A DNA stretch of 64,000 bases from Oceanihabitans gracilariae (GTDB lineage: Bacteria; Bacteroidota; Bacteroidia; Flavobacteriales; Flavobacteriaceae). A program made the translations under genes and the position numbers. The DNA lies in NCBI RefSeq assembly GCF_042684485.1, contig NZ_JBHULM010000009.1:62001-126000 (forward strand). Reading direction: 5' to 3'. The notes below the pieces were generated by a model. That model searched no databases. It saw nothing but the letters and a program-made list of their open reading frames with translations, and was not told the origin of the DNA. Every line of letters starts with the position of its first letter. The first letter of the stretch is position 1. Shown here in pieces: positions 33,717 through 42,236 of the stretch.

Positions 33717-34658
33717 ATGAAAATTTTAATAACAGGAGCAGCAGGTTTTATCGGCTCACATACAGCAGAACGTTTAAAGGATCTAGGACATGAAGTTATT
33801 GGTGTAGATAATTTTTCGCCATACTACAGTTTAGAACTAAAAAGGTTAAATGAAAAAGCCCTTGCAGAAAAAGGTATTACAATAATAAATAAAGATTTAC
33901 GTGAAACGGATTTAGCAGAAGTTTTACCAAAAGACATTAACTATATCTTTCATTACGCAGCACAACCAGGAATATCTAAAACATCTACGTTTGAAGATTA
34001 TTTTAGTAACAATATAATTGCAACTAAAAACCTGATAGATTATGCACTTACTTTAACTGATTTAGAGTTGTTTGTAAATATAGGAACTTCTTCTATTTAC
34101 GGATTAGAAGCTACTTTTCCTGAAGATGTAGCACCAAAACCAGCTTCGCATTACGGAGTTACTAAATTAACAGCAGAGCAGTTAGTGCTTCAAAAAAGTA
34201 GAGAAAAAGTGTTTAAAGCATGTTCTTTGCGTTTGTACTCTGTAATTGGACCTCGTGAAAGACCAGAAAAAATGTACACCAAGTTAATTGCTTGTGCGTA
34301 TAAAGAAGATGCTTTTCCTTTATACAGTGGTAGTGCTAGTCACTTGCGTAGCTTTACCTATGTTGGTGATATTGTAGATGGTGTTGTAGCTGTTGTTAGC
34401 AAGGAAGAAAAAGTAGATGGCGAAATTATTAATCTTGGTACAGAAGTAGAACATACTACACAAGAAGGTATTGAAGCTGTTGAAAAAGTAATAGGAAAAT
34501 CTATCAAGATAGATCATGTTGAAGCTAGAGTAGGAGACCAATTACGTACAAAAGCAAATATAGAAAAGGCAAAAACCTTATTAAATTACAATCCGCAAAC
34601 TACTTTGTTAGAAGGTGTAGAAGCACAAGTAAATTGGTATAAAGAGAATTTTTTATAG
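33717..34658 (+). CDS. NAD-dependent nucleotide-sugar epimerase (UDP-glucuronate 4-epimerase-like)
   Basis: The 313-residue extended SDR enzyme has the Rossmann motif ITGAAGFIGSHTAERL, HYAAQPGISKT, the catalytic Ser-Tyr-Lys set (TSSIYG, then SHYGVTKLTAEQL) and the sugar-binding LRLYSVIGPRERPEKM. FSPYYSLELKRLNEKALAE resembles UDP-glucuronate 4-epimerases, which give UDP-galacturonate, but related 4-epimerases and dehydratases cannot be excluded. It faces away from the GT2/LAB_N/GT39 operon with about 95 bp between start codons, which fits a shared pathway. A bidirectional terminator follows. Confidence 0.85.
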   Translation: MKILITGAAGFIGSHTAERLKDLGHEVIGVDNFSPYYSLELKRLNEKALAEKGITIINKDLRETDLAEVLPKDINYIFHYAAQPGISKTSTFEDYFSNNIIATKNLIDYALTLTDLELFVNIGTSSIYGLEATFPEDVAPKPASHYGVTKLTAEQLVLQKSREKVFKACSLRLYSVIGPRERPEKMYTKLIACAYKEDAFPLYSGSASHLRSFTYVGDIVDGVVAVVSKEEKVDGEIINLGTEVEHTTQEGIEAVEKVIGKSIKIDHVEARVGDQLRTKANIEKAKTLLNYNPQTTLLEGVEAQVNWYKENFL

Positions 34659-34710
34659 GCTTTAGTATACAAAACAAACTACTATATAAAGGTTTTACCT
34701 TTTAAAAAAT

Positions 34711-34743
34711 AAAAAAGCACAGTGTAATGACTGTGCTTTTTTT
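34711..34743. terminator. Bidirectional terminator between convergent genes
   Basis: AAAAGCACAGT and ACTGTGCTTTT form a perfect 11-bp stem around GTAATG, with A-run and T-run flanks. Confidence 0.85.
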
Positions 34744-34771
34744 ATTTAAAATGTAATAATAGCGTTTAAGG

Positions 34772-35770
34772 CTAATTTGCAATGGTGTTAGTGTCTAAGT
34801 TCATTATTAAACCATAAGCTAATTGCAGTAAATCTTCTTTTTCTTTTAAGGATAATGTAATTGGTAGTTGTGCCAAACCAATTAAACGACGCATTATTTC
34901 AATACCTGTAACTTGTTCTAAAAGTGTAGTGTTTATGGTATTTGGGTAGTTTTTTTCAATAATGGCAAGAGCACTTTTATTCTGTAATATTAATATAGAA
35001 TGCGCAGCAAGAACACCAAGATCAAATTCTTTAAAGCCTAAAAAACTAAACTCAGGATCAATACTATAAATTTGATTGTTTTTTGTCATCCAGCTACCAG
35101 GATAAAAGTCACCATGTATTAAGGTAGTTCCGTCAGATAGATACAGACTTCCTATTTCTTTGATTTTCTGTTTAAGTGCTGCGTCTTTTTTATAAGGTAA
35201 CGAAAGTGTTTGTAATCCTTCTTGTATTTCATTTAACGAAAAACCGTTGTTTTCTATAAAAGGAAGTTCAAAAATATGCTGGTAATTTAATACACGTAAT
35301 TCTTTGTTTTTAGGGTAATTGCTAGTTACTTTTGAATTGTGAATATTAGCAACTATACCAACAAGTAACTCTATTTGTTGTGGTGTTATTGTATGGGTTT
35401 GGTACAAGTATGTCATGTCTTCACAATGACCTAAATCTTCTAAAAGGAGCAGGTGGTTTTTGGCATTATATTTTAAAACCTTAGGAAAATGTTGGCACAG
35501 TAAGCTATTGTTTGCAATGGTTTTATAAAACTGATATTCTACATCAATACGTTGTATTGGTGCTTCAATATCCTTGTATTTTTGAACAAAAGGACGTGAT
35601 TGTTTTACAATAAAAGAACGCATATTGGTTTCAATACGCAAAACCACATTCATATTACCTTCTCCTGGTTTGGTAACATTTGTTATGTGTTCATTAGTAG
35701 TTTTAAAAAAGTCAATTTCTTGTAATAATTTTTGAATATCCTCCTTAGGAGTTTGCAAGTCAATAAACAT
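34772..35770 (-). CDS. Kinase of the methylthioribose kinase / APH family
   Basis: The 332-residue protein has the aminoglycoside-phosphotransferase-type kinase fold. ATP-site residues appear in EGNMNVVLRIE and FIVKQSRPFVQKY, whose spacing resembles methylthioribose kinase. The catalytic loop is LIHGDFYPGSWM, and the metal site is SIDPEFSFLGFKEFDLGVL. The DPEFxFxGxxxFDxG pattern is characteristic of MtnK-type enzymes rather than antibiotic kinases. A secreted nucleoside hydrolase gene ends 12 nt upstream and is surely co-transcribed. I infer phosphorylation of a pentose released by the hydrolase; methylthioribose is the leading guess. Other mtn genes are not in the window. Confidence 0.72.
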   Translation of the reverse strand: MFIDLQTPKEDIQKLLQEIDFFKTTNEHITNVTKPGEGNMNVVLRIETNMRSFIVKQSRPFVQKYKDIEAPIQRIDVEYQFYKTIANNSLLCQHFPKVLKYNAKNHLLLLEDLGHCEDMTYLYQTHTITPQQIELLVGIVANIHNSKVTSNYPKNKELRVLNYQHIFELPFIENNGFSLNEIQEGLQTLSLPYKKDAALKQKIKEIGSLYLSDGTTLIHGDFYPGSWMTKNNQIYSIDPEFSFLGFKEFDLGVLAAHSILILQNKSALAIIEKNYPNTINTTLLEQVTGIEIMRRLIGLAQLPITLSLKEKEDLLQLAYGLIMNLDTNTIAN

Positions 35771-35782
35771 AAAAGCTTGTGG

Positions 35783-36742
35783 TTAAAGGTTTTTTAAAGT
35801 ATTCCAAAAATGAGTTTTCATTGTATGTACATCTATTTTAGTATGTATACCAATGGTACGTTGTGTATTTTCAGGAGGTGTTAAAAAATATTGTATAGTA
35901 GTTAATTCAGGATGCGCTAAGGCTTCAATAATAGCTACATCCCACATAATCCATTTTTCTTTTTCAGGATCTTCTTTAGTCCACCAACGCGTATACGTTT
36001 CCCATCTATTTACTAAATAATTAGCAATCCCTTTTTTGTTTTTTAAATGGCTATCTACTTCTTGTTTTGTAAATACTAAATGCTGACTGGTAGTCGCTGT
36101 CATGACATTTAGATCCAAGTTTTTGGTGTTCAGTAAAACTTCTACAGCAATAGCATCATTGCCAGAATTGAATTCTTTTTTATTATACACATTGGTATCT
36201 GGAGTGTGCCAAAAGCCAAGATAATGTACTTTTATTTTAGAAAGTATAGAAGGATCTTCTAAAATAGCAGAAGCTACATTTGTGCATGAGCCTAAAATAA
36301 CCACATGTAACTTTTGATTGTTTTTCATTTTATGAGCTGTCTCAATGATATATCGAGAAGCTTCAGAAGGCATTGGTTTGCCATATTCTTTTAAAGGCAT
36401 ATTACTTCCTAAAGGAAGGGCAATTCCTTTAACATGCATCAATTCTATAATCTCTTCATTAATTTTTTGGCTTTCAAGTACTGTGTTTTCAGAAGCTAAT
36501 GGAGAGGTGTGAAATTGTGCTGAATTTATTGCTAGTAGGTTAAAGGTAGGTTCTAAAATAGCACTAACAATAGCATATAAATCATCTACTTCATTAGCAG
36601 TATCTGCATCAATAATTAAATTTAATTTGTTAGTATCTTGTGCTTGTATAGAAAGAAAACAAAAAAGCAAAAGAACAGGTAATAAATAAAATCTAGCTTT
36701 TTTTGTGCGTCTGTTTAGGTTTAAATACTTGTAAAAATTCAT
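35783..36742 (-). CDS. Nucleoside hydrolase (IU-NH family), exported
   Basis: The 319-residue protein starts with a basic N terminus and hydrophobic stretch (ARFYLLPVLLLFCFLSIQAQ), so it is predicted to be exported. The nucleoside hydrolase calcium-binding motif is LIIDADTANEVDDLYAI, a variant of the common DTDPxxDDxxA. LHVVILGSCTNVASAIL and WIMWDVAIIEALAHPE match family loops, the latter with the second calcium ligand. Family members release ribose from nucleosides. The stop is 12 nt before the methylthioribose-kinase-like gene, and the pair looks like a nucleoside salvage unit. Confidence 0.82.
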   Translation of the reverse strand: MNFYKYLNLNRRTKKARFYLLPVLLLFCFLSIQAQDTNKLNLIIDADTANEVDDLYAIVSAILEPTFNLLAINSAQFHTSPLASENTVLESQKINEEIIELMHVKGIALPLGSNMPLKEYGKPMPSEASRYIIETAHKMKNNQKLHVVILGSCTNVASAILEDPSILSKIKVHYLGFWHTPDTNVYNKKEFNSGNDAIAVEVLLNTKNLDLNVMTATTSQHLVFTKQEVDSHLKNKKGIANYLVNRWETYTRWWTKEDPEKEKWIMWDVAIIEALAHPELTTIQYFLTPPENTQRTIGIHTKIDVHTMKTHFWNTLKNL

Positions 36743-36967
36743 AAAAAGGTCGTATTGCTTTTATGTTGTTGCTTCATTAAAAGGGATGTGTCTTTAGCTA
36801 GCAATATACTATATACTACTTGTAGTTACTATCTGTAAAATTGGTAGTAAAAGCACATTAGGAGTATGAGTCGTAAAAACTACAGTATATTACTAATTAA
36901 GGGGTGTTTTTTTATAAAAACTACTGCTTGAAGGTAAATAGAAGTTTTAAACCTGTAGTAAGTGGTT

Positions 36968-38041
36968 TTATTTTAAGGCCAATAAGTAATCTGCAGCAGC
37001 AAAAGGAGTGGTTTTATTTTCCTCAATAAGTTGTAATTGATTTTTGAGTTCTTTTTTTATCTTTTCATTGTTGAAGAAATTCGATTTCAAACGCATTTCA
37101 ATAGTTTGAATGAGCCAAAACTTATTTTGTTCGTTTCGGTTGTGCTTTAAGTAGTTGTTTTTGGTAGTAATTTTAATATAGTCTTGAATTATTTGCCAAA
37201 TAGTATCAATTCCTTGGTTGTGTAAAGCACTGCATAAAGTAACTTTGGGTTTCCAAGCAGAATCTTTTTCAGGATAGAGGTGTAGTGCTCTGTTAAATTC
37301 TACTTTAGCAAGCTTTGCACTTTTGGCATTTTCACCATCTGCTTTATTAATAGCAATAGCATCTGCCATTTCAATAATACCTCGTTTTATACCTTGTAAC
37401 TCATCTCCAGCACCTGCAAGTTTTAATAGTAAAAAGAAATCTACCATACTGTGTACAGCAGTTTCGCTTTGGCCAACACCAACCGTTTCAATAATAATAG
37501 TGTCAAAACCAGCGGCTTCACAAAGAATAATAGTTTCGCGTGTTTTTCTAGCAACACCACCAAGAGATTCACCAGAAGGAGAGGGTCTTATAAAAGCGTT
37601 TTTGTCTTTTACCAAGTCTTCCATTCTCGTTTTGTCTCCAAGAATACTTCCTTTGGTTAGTGAGCTACTTGGGTCAATTGCTAATACAGCAACTTTTTTT
37701 CCTTGTCCAGTTAAATAAGATCCAAAGGCTTCAATAAAGGTGCTTTTGCCAACACCAGGAACTCCTGTAATACCAACGCGAATAGATTTATTAGCATGTG
37801 GTAAACAGGCTTTAATTATAGTGTTAGCTTTCTTTAAATGTGCTGTGTTTTTACTCTCTACTAAAGTAATTGCTCTACTTAATGCGGTAATGTTTCCGTT
37901 TAAAATTTGCGAAACTAAATCTGCAGCACTAGGTTGTGCTTTTCGTTTTTGTTTAATTTTTTGAATAGAAGAAATGTTGGTAATTTCACTAGCTGAAACT
38001 CCTTCTTGTTCTTTTAATGCAGATTTTTTTTGTTTGGTCAC
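36968..38041 (-). CDS. meaB: MeaB/ArgK-type GTPase, methylmalonyl-CoA mutase chaperone
   Basis: The 357-residue G3E P-loop GTPase has the Walker A GITGVPGVGKSTFIEAF, switch I/II segments AVLAIDPSSSLTKGSILGDKTRME and ETVGVGQSE, and base recognition NKADGEN. It protects adenosylcobalamin-dependent methylmalonyl-CoA mutase from inactivation and gates cofactor loading. The mutase genes are outside the window, but a cobalamin adenosyltransferase is encoded at 54447-55019. The N-terminal 40 residues are lysine-rich; the start codon is GTG. About 225 nt without a gene separate it from the nucleoside hydrolase start. Confidence 0.93.
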   Translation of the reverse strand: MTKQKKSALKEQEGVSASEITNISSIQKIKQKRKAQPSAADLVSQILNGNITALSRAITLVESKNTAHLKKANTIIKACLPHANKSIRVGITGVPGVGKSTFIEAFGSYLTGQGKKVAVLAIDPSSSLTKGSILGDKTRMEDLVKDKNAFIRPSPSGESLGGVARKTRETIILCEAAGFDTIIIETVGVGQSETAVHSMVDFFLLLKLAGAGDELQGIKRGIIEMADAIAINKADGENAKSAKLAKVEFNRALHLYPEKDSAWKPKVTLCSALHNQGIDTIWQIIQDYIKITTKNNYLKHNRNEQNKFWLIQTIEMRLKSNFFNNEKIKKELKNQLQLIEENKTTPFAAADYLLALK

Positions 38042-38139
38042 GAACTTGTTATTTTAAAACGCTAAACTTAAATGCTGTAGAAGTTCTATAAATGTATAAC
38101 TAATTATTAAAAGGACATATCAAAACTGCTACAGAATAC

Positions 38140-38694
38140 TTATTTCAATGGTACCACAACCATGGTGTCATCCCAAGCCATTGTTAAAGATAGGTTGTCT
38201 GTAGAATTATCAAATCCAATAGTAAACTGTTCCACAGTAGTGTCTATCTTTTTTACAGGAACGCTAATGTTAACCACGTCAAATTCAGGAACACGCATAG
38301 GATTCATTTCCATATCTACTCCCCAAGGATATTGTTTAGAATTAAACATCACATTCCAAGTAGAGTCATGAGGTATGGTCCAAACTGTATATTTTCCTGC
38401 AGGAAGAGAATCTTTACCAATTCTTAAAGATTTATTGGTTTCAAAGGTAGTCGCTTCATTGGCTCCTGTACGCCAAACTTGATCATAAGGTACTAGTGCG
38501 CCAAAAATTTCACGATCTCTTTTAGATGGTCGGTTGTAAAATACACGTAGTTTAATATCTTCTACCTGAAAACTTACTGTCTTTTCAGGGCTTAATTTTT
38601 CGCTAAATAAACCATCGTTTTTATATGAATATATAGAAATTGCAACTAAAGCAATAGTTAATATCCCTATAAGCCACTTTAAAAACCTATTCAT
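38140..38694 (-). CDS. DUF2911 family envelope protein
   Basis: The 184-residue protein has an N-terminal signal anchor (FLKWLIGILTIALVAISIYSY) and the DUF2911 core: VFYNRPSKRDREIFGALVPY, VWRTGANEATTFETN, and AGKYTVWTIPHDSTWNVMFN. The family is widespread in Bacteroidetes and of unknown function; it is often annotated as a possible beta-sandwich. I use ATG 38694 (MNRFLKWLIG) because the 20 residues upstream are low-complexity and the signal starts here. It is divergent from the sigma-factor operon. Confidence 0.82.
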   Translation of the reverse strand: MNRFLKWLIGILTIALVAISIYSYKNDGLFSEKLSPEKTVSFQVEDIKLRVFYNRPSKRDREIFGALVPYDQVWRTGANEATTFETNKSLRIGKDSLPAGKYTVWTIPHDSTWNVMFNSKQYPWGVDMEMNPMRVPEFDVVNISVPVKKIDTTVEQFTIGFDNSTDNLSLTMAWDDTMVVVPLK

Positions 38695-38873
38695 TTTTTT
38701 TCTGTTTTTTTTATATCTAAATTTAAAAATGTAAAGATACTTTAAACTAAGCATCTTTAATAATGTTGCACAAAAATCTTACCAAGATTTTAAAAAAAAA
38801 TAACCTTTTTTGCAACACTATTTTTTTTTCATCGTCTTTAAAGTGAACGAACCAAAAACCAAAACGAAAAAGC

Positions 38874-39425
38874 GTGTTTCAAACCGATATAATTGAAAAA
38901 TGCAAACAAAACAACCGACTAGCACAAATGCAGTTGTACAACCAGTATTGCAATGGTATGTATATTGTTGCTAATCGATTTGTTAAGGATGCAGCAGAAG
39001 CAGAAGATGTAGTACAAGAAGCTTTTATTAAAGCATTTCAAAAACTACATCAATATAAAGGGGAAGTTACTTTTGGTGCTTGGTTAAAACGAATTGTTGT
39101 TAATAAAAGTATCGATTATTTAAAATCTAAAAAGCAACAAGTAGTTGCATTAGAAGAAGTGCACTTAAAAGTAGTTGATGCTGCTAATGATGACAAGTGG
39201 TTAGTAGATGAAAAAATAACATGTTTAGAAGTTAAAAATGCAATAAACACATTACCAGAAAAATACAAGTATGTAGTGATGCTTTTTTTAATGGAAGGCT
39301 ATGATCATCAAGAGATTTCAGAAATTTTAAATATTACTCAAGTTGCATCTAGAACGCAATTATCTAGAGGGAAACAAAAATTGCAAGAATTATTAAAACA
39401 TAGAAAAAATGGCACAAGACATTAG
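38874..39425 (+). CDS. ECF RNA polymerase sigma factor
   Basis: The 183-residue protein is a group 4 sigma factor. Region 2 spans about 20-90 (AQMQLYNQYCNGMYIVANRF, EAEDVVQEAFIKAF, GAWLKRIVVNKSIDYL), and region 4 about 120-178 (INTLPEKYKYVVMLFLMEGY, HQEISEILNITQVASRTQLSRG). The start codon is GTG; no ATG is better placed. The following gene overlaps it by 17 nt and encodes a single-membrane-pass protein, a likely anti-sigma factor. The third gene encodes an exported DUF4097-like protein. The signal detected is unknown. Confidence 0.92.
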   Translation: MFQTDIIEKCKQNNRLAQMQLYNQYCNGMYIVANRFVKDAAEAEDVVQEAFIKAFQKLHQYKGEVTFGAWLKRIVVNKSIDYLKSKKQQVVALEEVHLKVVDAANDDKWLVDEKITCLEVKNAINTLPEKYKYVVMLFLMEGYDHQEISEILNITQVASRTQLSRGKQKLQELLKHRKNGTRH

Positions 39426-39975
39426 AGATTTATTAAAACAAGATTTGCAAGAGCAAAATAAAAAAATGCCAGAAAATCATGAAGCTAGATTTCTTGATAA
39501 GCTTAACAAAGCATTGCCAGAAAAGCAAAAACCAAGATTTAATTGGTTGCAGATTGCTGCAAGTATAGCTTTGTTTGTAGGTTTAAGTTTTGGTACCTAC
39601 ACCTATTTTAATTCTCCTGTAATACCTAAAGATAATAGTAAAAATACAGTGGTTAATACCAAAACATTAGGAGATGTTTCACCAGATTTAAAAAAGGTAG
39701 AAGATTATTATTTAGCGAATATTAATCTAGAACTTTCTAAAGTTAAACTTACTCCAGAAAATAAAGAAATGTTTGATGGTTATATACAACGCTTAGAAGA
39801 TTTAAAGAAGGAATACAGTAAGCTATCTGTAGAGCTAACGCAAATTGGGCCCAATGAGCAAACCGTTAATGCACTTATAGATAATTTAAAATTTAGGTTA
39901 AACTTATTACACCGTTTAAAAGAACAATTAAAAACATTAAGTACACTTGAATCTAAAAATCAAGAGGTCATTTAA
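39409..39975 (+). CDS. Putative anti-sigma factor, one membrane segment
   Basis: The 188-residue protein has a cytoplasmic N terminus of about 45 residues (MAQDIRDLLKQDLQEQN through KPRFN), a single membrane segment (WLQIAASIALFVGLSFGTY), and a periplasmic helical part with a coiled coil (YIQRLEDLKKEYSKLSVEL). The gene overlaps the sigma gene by 17 nt, the classic arrangement for a sigma factor and its inhibitor. I do not recognise a named anti-sigma domain, so the role is inferred from position and topology. Confidence 0.7.
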   Translation: MAQDIRDLLKQDLQEQNKKMPENHEARFLDKLNKALPEKQKPRFNWLQIAASIALFVGLSFGTYTYFNSPVIPKDNSKNTVVNTKTLGDVSPDLKKVEDYYLANINLELSKVKLTPENKEMFDGYIQRLEDLKKEYSKLSVELTQIGPNEQTVNALIDNLKFRLNLLHRLKEQLKTLSTLESKNQEVI

Positions 39976-39988
39976 AAAAAATACTAAA

Positions 39989-41449
39989 ATGAAAAATTTA
40001 AAAATAACAATACTCCTGCTTTTTGTTACCATTAGTAGTATGGCACAACAAAAATTAGAAAAAATATCACAATCTATAAATGTGGATAATGACGTTGAGC
40101 TGGTATTAAATACAAGTTACACTAATATAGAGGTGGAAACATGGAACAAAGATATTGTTGAAATTGAAGCTTCTATAGAAAGTGATATTTTATCTAAAGA
40201 AGAACTACAGAAAATGTATGATGCTTGGCAAGTACAAGTAGAAACTTCTAAATCATTAATTTCTATTATAACAGAAGATGCTTCGCACGCATGGAATGAA
40301 GAAAGTATAGCTGTTTTTGATGATAACGCATTAGATGCGCTTAAAGAATTAGAATTTAAATTAGCAGATTTACCTGTAATGCCTTTGGTTGAAAATTTAA
40401 TGGAATCTTTAAATATGCAAGACATGCCAAAAATGCCTAATCTTCCTAATTTGCCAGATGGAATGAATACTTCAAATTTTGATTATGAAAAATATCAAGA
40501 AGAAGGAGAGGCTTATTTAGAAAAATGGAGCAAAGAATATGAAGAGAAATATGGCAAGGAATATTCGGATAAAATGGAAAATTGGGCTAAGAATTTTGAA
40601 GAAAAAGACTGGAAAGAATATGAAAAGAAAATGGAAGCTTGGGGAGAAAATTTCGGCAATAATTTTGAAGAGAATTTTGGGAAAGAATTTGAAAAAAGAA
40701 TGGAAAAATGGGGTGAAGATTTAGAAAGATCAATAGAAGAAAGTGACTTTGAAGAAAATATGGAAGCATGGGGAGAAGCATTTGGTAAACGTATTGAGGC
40801 TTCTTTAGAAAGAGCTTTTGGTGAAGAAAATAACCATAAGGATACTTCGGATGATTTATTGTCTATTTCTAAAAAATCAAACCTTAAAGTCAAAAAGACC
40901 ATTAAAATTAAAATGCCAAAAAAAGGAAAACTAAAAATGAATGTAAGACATGGCGAATTAATTTTAGCAACTACTATTCATAATGTTAAAGCAGATATTT
41001 CACATTCTAATTTTACAGCAAACACCATTGATGGAAGCAATTCTTCCATCAATGTGTCTTATTCTCCAGTAAAAATTAACAACTGGATGGCTGGAGAATT
41101 GCAACTTAATTATGTAGATCATGCTAGAGTAGAAAAGGCTAAAAGTCTAATTTTAAGTGCAAATTCATCTAACGTATCTATTAAAAATATAGAAAGTAAT
41201 GCCATGATTGATGGAAGTTTTGGGGATTTGGTTATTGGAAATATCTCTAATGATTTTAAAAATATAAATCTTGTTCTTGAAAATAGTGAAGCTAATGTAA
41301 AATTGCCTCAAGGGGATTATAACTTGTTTTATAAAGGCACAAAATCTTTATATAATAATGAAAGTGCATCTAGTAAAACAATAAGTAGTGATAGCAATAA
41401 AACCATTGTTATTAATGCAAAATATAGTAATGTTATTGTCAAAAAATAA
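39989..41449 (+). CDS. Exported DUF4097-like protein with Met/Trp-rich helical repeats
   Basis: The 486-residue protein starts at ATG 39989 with a clear signal peptide (ITILLLFVTISSMAQ). Residues about 20-85 and the C-terminal 170 residues are beta-rich with DUF4097-like (head-GIN-like) strands such as VELVLNTSYTNIEVETWNKD and SNVSIKNIESNAMIDGSFGD. Between them, about 155-265, lies a highly charged helical stretch with four units built on MExWGExF (MENWAKNF, MEAWGENF, MEKWGEDL, MEAWGEAF), roughly 20 residues apart. The gene is 13 nt after the anti-sigma gene and is probably regulated with it. Function is unknown; a periplasmic sensor or surface protein is conceivable. Confidence 0.8.
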   Translation: MKNLKITILLLFVTISSMAQQKLEKISQSINVDNDVELVLNTSYTNIEVETWNKDIVEIEASIESDILSKEELQKMYDAWQVQVETSKSLISIITEDASHAWNEESIAVFDDNALDALKELEFKLADLPVMPLVENLMESLNMQDMPKMPNLPNLPDGMNTSNFDYEKYQEEGEAYLEKWSKEYEEKYGKEYSDKMENWAKNFEEKDWKEYEKKMEAWGENFGNNFEENFGKEFEKRMEKWGEDLERSIEESDFEENMEAWGEAFGKRIEASLERAFGEENNHKDTSDDLLSISKKSNLKVKKTIKIKMPKKGKLKMNVRHGELILATTIHNVKADISHSNFTANTIDGSNSSINVSYSPVKINNWMAGELQLNYVDHARVEKAKSLILSANSSNVSIKNIESNAMIDGSFGDLVIGNISNDFKNINLVLENSEANVKLPQGDYNLFYKGTKSLYNNESASSKTISSDSNKTIVINAKYSNVIVKK

Positions 41450-41498
41450 ACCTTTAAATTGGACTTGATTTTTATTAAAAATATTATTCATTTATACG

Positions 41499-41506
41499 TA
41501 CTTTTG
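41499..41506 (+). promoter_or_regulatory. -7 promoter box of the M23 peptidase gene
   Basis: TACTTTTG fits TAnnTTTG, with a predicted leader of about 19 nt before ATG 41529. Confidence 0.55.
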
Positions 41507-41528
41507 AAAACACATAGTTTTGTATAAA

Positions 41529-42236
41529 ATGCATTCTGAAGAATTTCTCCTATTTCTAAATAATATTTCAAAGCAACCACTTCGTGTATTGCGTTCCTCT
41601 TTTTCAGATTCTGAATATATTCCTATAGATCTAAGTGAAAATAATTCCGACTTACAAAATTTTAATACTGCCTCTTCGCAAGCATGGCAAGAATATATAA
41701 ATAGCTACCTTAAAAAGCATCAAAAAAAAGTAGCTTTTGGAGGGTATTTAGAACAGCGAAATATTTATAAACGCAGCGAGTATTTTAATCAGAAAAATAT
41801 AGAAGAAGAGCGAAATATACATTTAGGGCTTGATTTATGGATAGCAGCAGGAACTAAAATATATACTCCTTTAGATGCAACAGTACATAGCTTTAAAAAC
41901 AATACCAATTTTGGTGATTATGGACCAACCATAATTTTAAAACATAGAATTAAAGGAGAAGAATTTTTTACCCTTTATGGGCATTTAAGTACAGCATCTA
42001 TACAACAATTGCAAGTAAGACAGACTTTTAAAGCAGGAGAGGATATTGCAACTTTAGGAGATGCTTCTGTTAATGGAGATTATGCACCGCATCTACACTT
42101 TCAAATTATTAGAGATTTACAAAATAATGTAGGCGATTATCCTGGTGTTTGTAGCAAAAAAAATCTGGACAGATTGAAAACAAACTGCCCAGATCCTAAT
42201 ACTTTGCTGAAGCTTAATTCTGGATTAATACTTTAA
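41529..42236 (+). CDS. M23 (LytM-type) peptidase-domain protein
   Basis: The 235-residue protein has a LytM zinc-peptidase domain at about 95-205. Zinc and catalytic residues are visible in HLGLDLWIAAG (HxxxD), YGHLS and APHLHFQI (HxH). The N-terminal part, MHSEEFLLFLNNIS onward, has no signal peptide, so location is unclear; family members usually cleave peptidoglycan cross-links. The ATG at 41529 is chosen because the in-frame TTG upstream is nearer the promoter. Its last 23 nt overlap the 3' end of the opposing T9SS-tagged gene, so the two convergent genes interfere in sequence. Confidence 0.88.
   Translation: MHSEEFLLFLNNISKQPLRVLRSSFSDSEYIPIDLSENNSDLQNFNTASSQAWQEYINSYLKKHQKKVAFGGYLEQRNIYKRSEYFNQKNIEEERNIHLGLDLWIAAGTKIYTPLDATVHSFKNNTNFGDYGPTIILKHRIKGEEFFTLYGHLSTASIQQLQVRQTFKAGEDIATLGDASVNGDYAPHLHFQIIRDLQNNVGDYPGVCSKKNLDRLKTNCPDPNTLLKLNSGLIL

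Noticed and set aside
34772..35770. Aminoglycoside resistance kinase
   Set aside because: The DPEF and FDLG patterns match methylthioribose-kinase-type enzymes and the neighbour is a nucleoside hydrolase; nothing points to antibiotic modification.
40513..40902. Serine/phenylalanine-rich frames opposite the Met/Trp repeats
   Set aside because: They mirror the biased codons of the DUF4097-like gene and have no start signal or domain.
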